Shown here one piece after another: positions 1-5,306 of a stretch of 9,113 nt of DNA. The DNA comes from Trebonia sp036509215 (GTDB lineage Bacteria > Actinomycetota > Actinomycetes > Streptosporangiales > Streptosporangiaceae): positions 1-9,113 of the forward strand of contig DATCGA010000607.1 in assembly GCA_036509215.1 (NCBI GenBank), written 5' to 3'. The notes below the pieces were generated by a model. It was not told where the DNA came from and ran no database searches. It saw nothing but the letters and a program-made list of their open reading frames with translations. The translations under genes were made by a program, and so were the position numbers. The number at the start of each line of letters is the position of its first letter. The stretch's first letter is position 1.

Positions 1-154
1 AGCCCCCACCCGCACCCTCGCCGCCCGCGACCCCCGCACCCCCGCCTGCGCCCCAGCCTCCACCCGCACCCCCGCCGCCCGCGCCTCGCCCCGACCTCCC
101 GCATGCCGACCACCATCCCCCCGCCCCCAACCCCGCCCGCCCCCCACGTTGGGG
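1..154. other. C-rich low-complexity tract, no convincing gene
   Basis: The first 145 bases are almost all C on the plus strand, with isolated G and A. One segment is repeated imperfectly: CACCCGCACCCTCGCCGCCC near 8-27 and CACCCGCACCCCCGCCGCCC near 61-80. All three forward frames are open here. Frame 3 would read a Pro/Ala-rich peptide ending at a TAG at 219-221, so this could be the tail of an upstream gene, but repetitive sequence without stops is equally likely. It ends in a small palindrome, CCCCA-CGT-TGGGG (142-154), which could help end incoming transcription. No start codon, ribosome site or recognisable domain supports a gene. Confidence 0.5.
117..145 (-). other. Putative G-quadruplex motif (minus strand)
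   Basis: On the plus strand five C-runs of 6, 5, 4, 3 and 6 bases are separated by only 1 or 2 bases. The minus strand therefore carries five G-tracts of at least three G with very short loops, which is the pattern of a stable G-quadruplex; the plus strand could form an i-motif. It lies about 130 bases before the YidB-like gene. Folding and any regulatory effect are inference. Confidence 0.5.
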
Positions 155-182
155 CGAAAGGGACGTACGAGAAAGGAGAGGG

Positions 183-212
183 TTGCTCATAGGGCATGTG
201 GGAACTATTCCC
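183..212 (+). promoter_or_regulatory. Possible promoter with overlapping palindrome, upstream of the YidB-like gene
   Basis: TTGCTC (183-188) and TATTCC (206-211) are 17 bases apart and could be a weak sigma-70-type -35/-10 pair, giving a leader of roughly 60 nt. The perfect palindrome GGGAA-CTA-TTCCC (200-212) covers the -10 box, so a regulator bound there would block transcription. Both hexamers match consensus only partly, so the assignment is tentative. Confidence 0.3.
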
Positions 213-275
213 GTCGGCTAGACACCATCGGTAGCGAAGTGGCTGCCAAACGTCAACAACGGGGGATAGCAAACA

Positions 276-716
276 GTGAACCTGAACACCGCGGACATGA
301 AGGACATGCTGACCAAGATGGGCGGTCAGCGCGGGCAGGCTGGTGGCATGGAAGCCATCTGCAAGCTCTTCGGTGCCAGCGACCTGCAGGGCATGATGGC
401 AAAGCTCCAGTCCAAGGGGCTGGGCCGTGAGGTCAAGTCCTGGGTCTCCAACGGTCAGAACACGCAGGTCACCGGCGCGGACATCAAGAAGGCGGCCGAC
501 CCGGTCGCGCTTCGCGCGATGGCCAACGAGCAGGGCATGTCGCCCGACGAGATGTGCGGCCACATCGCCAAGATCCTGCCGCACGTCGTCGACGAGGCCA
601 CGCCCGACGGCATGGTGCCGCAGCAGGGCGCGCACGCCATGAAGGACGGCGCGATGAAGGGCAAGGACGCGATGAACTCCGGTCGCGGCGCCATGAAGAA
701 CATGGCCAAGAAGTAG
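276..716 (+). CDS. YidB/DUF937-family small protein
   Basis: The 146-residue product resembles the YidB (DUF937) family; E. coli YidB is of similar size. The matching core runs from about residue 23 to 117: GGMEAICKLFG, then the family pattern LQSKGLGREVKSWVSNGQN (44-62), a TGADIKKA segment and HIAKILPHVVDEATPDG (96-112). No signal peptide or membrane helix is visible, so it is probably cytoplasmic. The family has no firmly established biochemical role. The GTG start is fixed by an in-frame TAG nine bases upstream (267-269), and GGGGGA at 261-266 serves as ribosome site. The last 27 residues are unusual: a Met/Lys-rich tail repeating AMK/AMN (AMKDGAMKGKDAMN) that core YidB proteins lack. Met makes up 16 of 146 residues. 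The gene appears monocistronic, with a hairpin directly after its stop. Confidence 0.85.
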   Translation: MNLNTADMKDMLTKMGGQRGQAGGMEAICKLFGASDLQGMMAKLQSKGLGREVKSWVSNGQNTQVTGADIKKAADPVALRAMANEQGMSPDEMCGHIAKILPHVVDEATPDGMVPQQGAHAMKDGAMKGKDAMNSGRGAMKNMAKK

Positions 717-727
717 CGGTATCGTCA

Positions 728-759
728 GGCAGGCGTCGGCACAGTCGCCGGCGCCTGCC
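728..759 (+). terminator. Long GC-rich hairpin terminator after the YidB-like gene
   Basis: GGCAGGCGTCGGC (728-740) pairs with GCCGGCGCCTGCC (747-759) over 13 positions with one G-U wobble and a 6-base loop, ACAGTC. It starts 11 bases after the stop codon. No U-tract follows, which is common for actinobacterial terminators. It separates the YidB-like gene from galE. Confidence 0.75.
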
Positions 760-789
760 GCATGTCTGCCGCGCGAAAGGGGTCCGTGG

Positions 790-1758
790 GTGAAGGTGCT
801 GGTGACTGGCGGGGCCGGGTACATCGGCGGCGTGGTGACGCACGCGCTGGTCGAGGCCGGGCATCAGGTGGTGGTGCTCGACGACCTGTCGACCGGTTTT
901 GCCGACAACATCCCCGAGGGCGTCGAGTTCCACCAGCTCTCCGTGCACGAGGTCAGCCGGGTGCTGACGGCGGACGCCGGGTTCGACGGCGTGCTGCACT
1001 TCGCGGGCAAGATCGAGGTCGCCGAGTCGGTCGCCCGTCCCGACCTGTACTGGGACGTGAACGTGGTCGGCACGATCGCGGTGCTGACCGCTATGCGCGC
1101 GGCGGGCACGCCCCGGCTGATCTTCTCCTCGACCGGGTCGATGTACGACCCGGCTGGCGTGGAGAAGGGCGGAAAGCTAGCCGAGGACGCCGCCGTCCGG
1201 CCGAACAACCCCTACGCCGCCACCAAGCTCGCGGTCGACCTGATGCTGGCGGGGGAGTGCGGCGCGTTCGGCCTCGGGGCCGCGTCGCTGCGTTACTTCA
1301 ACGCCTCCGGCGCGGTCGGCAAGCTGGGCGAGCGGCACTCGCCGGAGTCGCACCTGATCCCGATCGTGCTCGACGTCGCGTCCGGCCGCCGCGACGAGTT
1401 GATGCTGTACGGCGACGACTACCCGACCCCCGACGGGACCTGCGTCCGCGACTACATCCACGTCGCCGACCTGGCCACCGCGCACCTGCTCGCGCTGGAC
1501 GCGGTCAAGCCGAGCCGTCACGAGATCTACAACCTCGGCAACGGCGACGGCTACAGCAATAAGCAGGTCATCGAGGCGGTCCGCGAGGTAACCGGCCGCC
1601 CGGTCCCGGTCAAGCTCTCGCCTCGGCGTCCCGGCGACGCCGCCGCCACCGTCGCCGCCAGCGACAAGGCCCACCGCGAGCTGGGCTGGCGGCCGGCCCG
1701 GCCGCGCCTGCACGACATCATCGCCGACGCCTGGTCCTTCCACCAGTCTGCCTGGTAA
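790..1758 (+). CDS. galE: UDP-glucose 4-epimerase
   Basis: A 322-residue protein of the extended short-chain dehydrogenase family, of normal GalE length (320-340). GalE interconverts UDP-glucose and UDP-galactose in the cytosol, using bound NAD, for the Leloir pathway and to supply galactosyl donors for cell-surface glycans. Visible signatures are the NAD-binding TGGAGYIG (6-13), DDLSTG (31-36), the active-site block FSSTGSMY (112-119) with T115 at the catalytic Ser/Thr position, the Tyr/Lys pair in NPYAATK (Y142, K146), LRYFNASGA (167-175), and the GalE-typical YPTPDGTCVRDYIHVADLA (211-229). The C-terminus has GNGDGYSNKQVI and the LGWRP motif. The GTG start follows AAAGGGG at 776-782. The gene sits alone between two hairpins, so it is probably its own transcription unit. 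UDP-glucuronate or UDP-GlcNAc epimerase activity cannot be excluded. Confidence 0.93.
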   Translation: MKVLVTGGAGYIGGVVTHALVEAGHQVVVLDDLSTGFADNIPEGVEFHQLSVHEVSRVLTADAGFDGVLHFAGKIEVAESVARPDLYWDVNVVGTIAVLTAMRAAGTPRLIFSSTGSMYDPAGVEKGGKLAEDAAVRPNNPYAATKLAVDLMLAGECGAFGLGAASLRYFNASGAVGKLGERHSPESHLIPIVLDVASGRRDELMLYGDDYPTPDGTCVRDYIHVADLATAHLLALDAVKPSRHEIYNLGNGDGYSNKQVIEAVREVTGRPVPVKLSPRRPGDAAATVAASDKAHRELGWRPARPRLHDIIADAWSFHQSAW

Positions 1759-1770
1759 TACGCACCTCGC

Positions 1771-1814
1771 CGACGGCCAACAGCTTTAGTGAGCTGTTGG
1801 CCGTCGTTTGTTTT
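1771..1814 (+). terminator. Strong intrinsic terminator after galE
   Basis: CGACGGCCAACAGCT (1771-1785) and AGCTGTTGGCCGTCG (1792-1806) form a perfect 15-bp stem with a 6-base loop (TTAGTG). It is followed at once by a T-rich run (TTTGTTTT, 1807-1814), which is unusual in such GC-rich DNA. It lies 12 bases after the galE stop and insulates the phosphoesterase gene downstream. Confidence 0.93.
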
Positions 1815-1844
1815 GTGTTGGGTGGATGCTTTTGCGCTGTTCCT

Positions 1845-1872
1845 CTGAGCCTGTTCTGGTGCACTATAGAGT
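1845..1872 (+). promoter_or_regulatory. Possible promoter of the phosphoesterase/propeller unit
   Basis: TAGAGT at 1867-1872 fits the actinobacterial -10 pattern TAGRRT. CTGAGC at 1845-1850, 16 bases upstream, is only a half match to TTGACA. Transcription would start near 1880, about 40 bases before the TTG start. It lies between the galE terminator and the AGGAGG ribosome site, in the only stretch where this unit's promoter could be. Confidence 0.4.
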
Positions 1873-1907
1873 CGATTTTCGCAAGTGCTCCTTCCGGTTT
1901 CTGTGAC

Positions 1908-1913
1908 AGGAGG
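1908..1913 (+). promoter_or_regulatory. Ribosome binding site AGGAGG that fixes a TTG start
   Basis: A full AGGAGG is followed by a 6-base spacer (TCCGAC) and an in-frame TTG at 1920. The in-frame ATG at 1797 lies inside the galE terminator hairpin and has no ribosome site, so TTG-1920 is the real start. Confidence 0.88.
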
Positions 1914-1919
1914 TCCGAC

Positions 1920-3434
1920 TTGACGATCGAGGTGAGCCGGCGCCAGCTGATGGCGTCCATGGGCGGGATAGTGCTGGGGTCGTTCGCCTTGCCATCCGCT
2001 CTCCGTAAGGCTCTGGATAACGCGCCCGCATCCGTACTCAGCCACCGCAGCAAGACCCGGCCGATCTCCGAGATCGAGCACGTGGTCGTACTCATGCAGG
2101 AGAACCGGTCGTTCGACCACTACTTCGGCGCCATGCCGGGCGTCCGCGGCTTCGGCGACCCCACGGCCATTCCGGGCGTCTTCAAGCAGACGGACTCGGA
2201 CAATCCCGACGGGTACCTGTACCCGTTCCACGCCGACACGCACAGCAGCAGCGCGCAGAGCCTGCCGTCGATCAACCACGACTGGGCGCCGCAGCACGAC
2301 TCGTGGAACAACGGGGCCATGAACGGCTTCGTGAGCTCCCGCATCAACACCACGATCGACTCCTACGACGGCAGCGCCGGACAGTACTCGATGGCGTACT
2401 TCAAGCGGGACGACATCCCCTTCCAGTGGGCCCTGGCGGACGCTTTCACGATCTGCGACGGCTATCACAGCTCGGTGATGGGGCCGACCTGGCCCAACCG
2501 GCTCTACCTGATGACCGGCCAGATCGACCCCGCCGGCGCCAATGGGGGTCCGATCTACGGGGACTCGGTGCCCGACGACGGCTACTCGTGGCAGACCTAT
2601 CCGGAGATGCTGACCGCCGCCGGCGTGTCCTGGAAGGTGTACCAGGAGGTCGACAACTACGGCTTCAACGTGCTGGAGTACTTCGACCAGTACCAGAACG
2701 CGTCCACCTCGTCGCCGCTGTACCAGAACGCGATGAAGTTCTACCAGCCCGGGCAGTTCGAGTACGACGCCATCCACGACCGGCTGCCGGCGGTGTCGTA
2801 CATCCTGCCGACCTCGTACCAGTCCGAGCACCCCGACTTCATGCCCGCGGCCGGCGCGGACTACGTGGCGAGCAAGGTCAACGCGATCGCCGCCAACCCC
2901 GACGTCTGGGCCAAGACGGTCTTCATCCTCATCTACGACGAGAACGACGGCTACTTCGATCACGTCCTCCCGCCGACCGCGCCGCTGGGCACGCCCGGCG
3001 AGTACATCACCGCGTCGGCCAAGGCGGCGACGGCCGCGCCGGGGCCTATCGGCCTCGGCTTCCGCGTCCCCTGCATCATCGTCTCGCCGTGGACGGTGGG
3101 CGGCTACGTCTGCCACGACACGTTCGACCACACGTCGGTCACCCGGCTGCTCGAGCAGGTGACCGGGGTCGTCAACCCCAACATCACCCAGTGGCGGCGC
3201 GACACCGTCGGCGACTTCACCAGCGCGCTCGGCACCACACCGTTCGGGCGGTTCCCGCGGCTGCCGGACACCAAGGCGCAACTGGAGCTGGCCGAGAAGG
3301 AAGTGCTCCAGTTCCAGCTCCCGCCCGTTCCGGGGTCGAGCCAGACCCCGCCCGTCCAGCCACCGGGGCGGAAGCCGGTGCGCGGTGGGCAGCTCCCCTC
3401 CGTCGCTAAGCCCTCCGGGAGCGTGACGGCATGA
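1920..3434 (+). CDS. Tat-exported phosphoesterase (phospholipase C/acid phosphatase family)
   Basis: The 504-residue product belongs to the phosphoesterase family of bacterial phospholipases C and AcpA-type acid phosphatases (PF04185), which cleave phosphate esters outside the cytoplasm. The N-terminus has a twin-arginine signal, SRRQLMAS (6-13), then a hydrophobic stretch to about residue 25. Family motifs occur in order: MQENRSFDHYFG (59-70, E61/N62), NHDW (119-122), GPTWPNR (188-194, with T190 where the family has its Thr nucleophile), SEHPD (302-306), YDENDGYFDHV (339-349, D340/E341/H348), and RVPCIIVSPW with FDHTSV (402-407). All expected active-site positions look intact. The two C-terminal DUF756 domains of Pseudomonas-type PlcH/PlcN are absent; length matches the mycobacterial short form. 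A Pro-rich tail (about 467-504) may span the cell wall. Its stop overlaps the propeller start as ATGA, implying coupled translation. Whether the substrate is phospholipid or another phosphoester is not decided by sequence. Confidence 0.9.
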   Translation: MTIEVSRRQLMASMGGIVLGSFALPSALRKALDNAPASVLSHRSKTRPISEIEHVVVLMQENRSFDHYFGAMPGVRGFGDPTAIPGVFKQTDSDNPDGYLYPFHADTHSSSAQSLPSINHDWAPQHDSWNNGAMNGFVSSRINTTIDSYDGSAGQYSMAYFKRDDIPFQWALADAFTICDGYHSSVMGPTWPNRLYLMTGQIDPAGANGGPIYGDSVPDDGYSWQTYPEMLTAAGVSWKVYQEVDNYGFNVLEYFDQYQNASTSSPLYQNAMKFYQPGQFEYDAIHDRLPAVSYILPTSYQSEHPDFMPAAGADYVASKVNAIAANPDVWAKTVFILIYDENDGYFDHVLPPTAPLGTPGEYITASAKAATAAPGPIGLGFRVPCIIVSPWTVGGYVCHDTFDHTSVTRLLEQVTGVVNPNITQWRRDTVGDFTSALGTTPFGRFPRLPDTKAQLELAEKEVLQFQLPPVPGSSQTPPVQPPGRKPVRGGQLPSVAKPSGSVTA

Positions 3435-4609
3435 ACCGGCGCATCACCCGCCCTCGCGCGGCCATCGCCGGCGGCACCGCGTTCGTGGTCGTCGCCGCGG
3501 TCGCGGTATCGCTGACGCTCACCCACGGGACCAGCGCGGCAGGCGCCGCCGGGGCCAAAAAGCCGATCAACGCGCGGCTGAGCAGTTCCTCCTGCACCGG
3601 CCCGGCCGGCGCGGCGTACATCGCGACCGCCGGCTACCAGGCCTTCGACGCCGTCGACACCAACAACTGCTACGAGGTCCAGCAGTACAACGTGGGCGAC
3701 CCGGCGGTGCCTAACACCGGCACGTCGGACAGCAACTACAGCGGCACTGACGAGGGCATCGCGATGTACGGCAACACGCTGTACTTCGCCCTCACCGGCG
3801 ACGACGAGGTCGGGGTGGTTCCGTCCCAGTCGCTCAACCCGAAGGACTACGTCGATACGCCCGAGACCGACATCAAGGTGGGCGTCGACCCCGAGAATCT
3901 GGCCGTGACCCCGGACGGGAGCCAGGTGTGGGTGGCCGACACCGGCCCGCAGACCGGCCTGCCGACCATGGGCGGGATCAGCGTGATCTCGACCGCCACC
4001 GACACGGTGACGGCGACGCTGAAGCTGCCGGTGACCGATCCTCGGAATATCGCGTTCTCGCCGTCGGGGGCCACCGCCTACGTGACCACCTCGCTCGGCG
4101 TCCTCGTCTACAACACCGCCAACGACCGGCTGGTCACGCTGATCCCCGGGCTCGGGAACCCCGAGGGCGTCACGGTCGCGCCGAACGGCACGATCTACGT
4201 GACCAATACCGTCCAGAACGTGATCGACGTCATCAACCCGGCCACCAACCGCGTCAGCCGCCCGATCGCCGTCGGCCAGCTGCCTTGGCAGATGGCGCTC
4301 ACCGCCAACGGCGGCACGCTGTACGTGGCTGACGGCGACTCCGACGCGGTCTCGGTCATCAACACCGCGACCAACGCGGTCACCAACACCATCGCCGTCT
4401 CCGGCGACCCGGTCAGCGTGGCCCTCACCCCCGACGGCAGCCGGCTGTGGGTCGGCGGGCTCACCTCGGGCAACGTGTCGGTCATCGACACCTCCGACGA
4501 CACCATCGTCGGCGCCTTCGCCGTCGGCTACGGCGAGTATCCCAACTCGGGCGACGGCGACGAGCCGACCGGCATCGTCATGACCACCACCCTCACCCCC
4601 GGCGCCTAG
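3431..4609 (+). CDS. Secreted or membrane-anchored YVTN beta-propeller protein
   Basis: The 392-residue product starts with basic residues and one hydrophobic helix (about 10-31), which is either a Sec signal ending in TSAAGAAG or an uncleaved anchor; the rest is extracytoplasmic. At least five blades of the YVTN/YncE type repeat every 40-50 residues, beginning near 153, 204, 243, 285 and 326. Each has the pattern DPxxLAVTPDGxxxYVA...VSVIxTATxxVxxTI (for example VSVINTATNAVTNTIAVSG at 307-325). Residues 80-140 look like one or two degenerate blades. C55 and C80 could form a disulfide. No catalytic residues are apparent; such propellers serve binding or scaffold roles. The ATG overlaps the phosphoesterase stop by four bases, with GGGAG at 3417-3421. 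Fused YncE/alkaline phosphatase-family proteins suggest that the two products interact. Confidence 0.88.
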   Translation: MNRRITRPRAAIAGGTAFVVVAAVAVSLTLTHGTSAAGAAGAKKPINARLSSSSCTGPAGAAYIATAGYQAFDAVDTNNCYEVQQYNVGDPAVPNTGTSDSNYSGTDEGIAMYGNTLYFALTGDDEVGVVPSQSLNPKDYVDTPETDIKVGVDPENLAVTPDGSQVWVADTGPQTGLPTMGGISVISTATDTVTATLKLPVTDPRNIAFSPSGATAYVTTSLGVLVYNTANDRLVTLIPGLGNPEGVTVAPNGTIYVTNTVQNVIDVINPATNRVSRPIAVGQLPWQMALTANGGTLYVADGDSDAVSVINTATNAVTNTIAVSGDPVSVALTPDGSRLWVGGLTSGNVSVIDTSDDTIVGAFAVGYGEYPNSGDGDEPTGIVMTTTLTPGA

Positions 4610-4860
4610 CGCGCCCCGGACCCCAGCGCTCACCATGTCACCCCGCCGCCCGCCTGCCCCGAACGTCGCAGGCGTTTCCCATGATCACGAAGCCTTTTAT
4701 CCTGGCGAAGGAACAAACTCCTATAGCGACCAAAATCCTTCGTAATCACGCTAAGTCCGCCGTTCTTGTTCGGATAACAGCAAGAAGCGCTGCGGTGCAC
4801 GGGTCGGTTGCCGTTCGCGCGCCTCGAACGACGACTCGTCCCGGTTCTCGTGCCGCTACT
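4610..4860. other. Intergenic spacer with a low-GC core and two inverted repeats
   Basis: This stretch holds no convincing gene, although the frame of the downstream VOC gene stays open through it. Bases 4681-4740 have only 26 G/C of 60, far below the surroundings. It contains the inverted repeats CGAAGGA/TCCTTCG (4706-4712 and 4736-4742) and TTCTTG/CAAGAA (4763-4768 and 4781-4786). A short GGCGC/GCGCC hairpin (4601-4615) also straddles the propeller stop codon. These could be terminators of the phosphoesterase unit or operators for the VOC gene. CTATAG near 4721 could be part of a -10 box, but no matching -35 stands out. Confidence 0.5.
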
Positions 4861-5262
4861 GTGACGCGGGTGACCAGAGGGCTGCATCACGTCGAGCTGT
4901 GGGTACCGGTGTTCGGGCGCGGGGCCGCCGAGTGGGGGTGGCTGCTGGACCGGCTCGGCTACGAGACGTTCCAGGACTGGCCCGCCGGGCGGAGCTGGCG
5001 GCTGGGGGACACCTACATCGTGGTCGAGCAGTCGCCTGCGCTGACCGCCGCCGAGCACGATCGCCGTCGCCCCGGTCTCAACCACCTCGCCTTCCACGCG
5101 GGCACCAGGCAGGACGTCGATTCGCTGGCGGCCGACGGTCCGGCCCACGGCTGGACCCTGCTCTTCGCCGACAAGCATCCCTACGCAGGCGGCCCCGAGC
5201 ACTACGCGGCCTACCTCGCCAGCACCGACGGGTTCGAGGTAGAACTGGTCGCCGCCGACTAG
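4861..5262 (+). CDS. VOC-superfamily (glyoxalase/dioxygenase-fold) protein
   Basis: The 133-residue product has the vicinal oxygen chelate layout: two beta-alpha-beta-beta-beta halves, each starting with a histidine strand. LHHVELWVPV (8-17) opens the first half and GLNHLAFHAG (72-81) the second, and the protein closes with HYAAYLASTDGFEVELV (114-130). H10, H75 and a terminal Glu (E126 or E128) are plausible metal ligands. The family includes glyoxalase I, extradiol dioxygenases, epimerases and antibiotic-resistance proteins; the sequence does not say which this is. The start is uncertain. GTG-4861 and GTG-4870 both suit the fold, but neither has a clear ribosome site, so translation may be leaderless. 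An upstream ATG at 4681 would add 60 atypical residues from the low-GC spacer and is unlikely. The gene converges on the methyltransferase gene, and its TAG stop lies in a tandem repeat. Confidence 0.8.
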   Translation: MTRVTRGLHHVELWVPVFGRGAAEWGWLLDRLGYETFQDWPAGRSWRLGDTYIVVEQSPALTAAEHDRRRPGLNHLAFHAGTRQDVDSLAADGPAHGWTLLFADKHPYAGGPEHYAAYLASTDGFEVELVAAD

Positions 5263-5306
5263 GCCGCGACTAGGCCGCGACTAGGCCGCGACTAGGCCGC
5301 GACTAG
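5259..5306. repeat. 11-bp tandem repeat (CTAGGCCGCGA) joining two convergent stop codons
   Basis: Four exact copies of CTAGGCCGCGA (5259-5302) are followed by a partial fifth, CTAG (5303-5306). CTAG is its own reverse complement, so every copy carries TAG on both strands. The first TAG (5260-5262) ends the VOC gene. The last CTA (5303-5305) is the TAG stop of the minus-strand methyltransferase gene. Because 11 is not a multiple of 3, successive copies place TAG in all three frames of each strand. It fills the whole gap between the two genes. Confidence 0.97.

Noticed and set aside
149..430. Forward open frame overlapping the start of the YidB-like gene
   Set aside because: Arg/His-rich and out of frame with a recognisable protein family; no ribosome site.
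1551..3281. 576-codon open frame on the minus strand opposite galE and the phosphoesterase gene
   Set aside because: Val/Arg/Asp/Gly-rich composition typical of an antisense shadow of a GC-rich gene. No domain is recognisable, and it crosses the strong galE terminator.
3104..4636. 510-codon open frame on the minus strand opposite the beta-propeller
   Set aside because: Shadow of the propeller gene; its apparent repeats (GDRV, VDDRD) are the reverse complement of YVTN repeat codons.
4681..4860. N-terminal extension of the VOC protein from ATG-4681
   Set aside because: The extension has low GC, no ribosome site and non-VOC composition; the fold begins right after GTG-4861.
5259..5306. CRISPR array or attachment site
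   Set aside because: The repeat unit is 11 bp with no spacers, and there are no cas genes, integrase or tRNA nearby.
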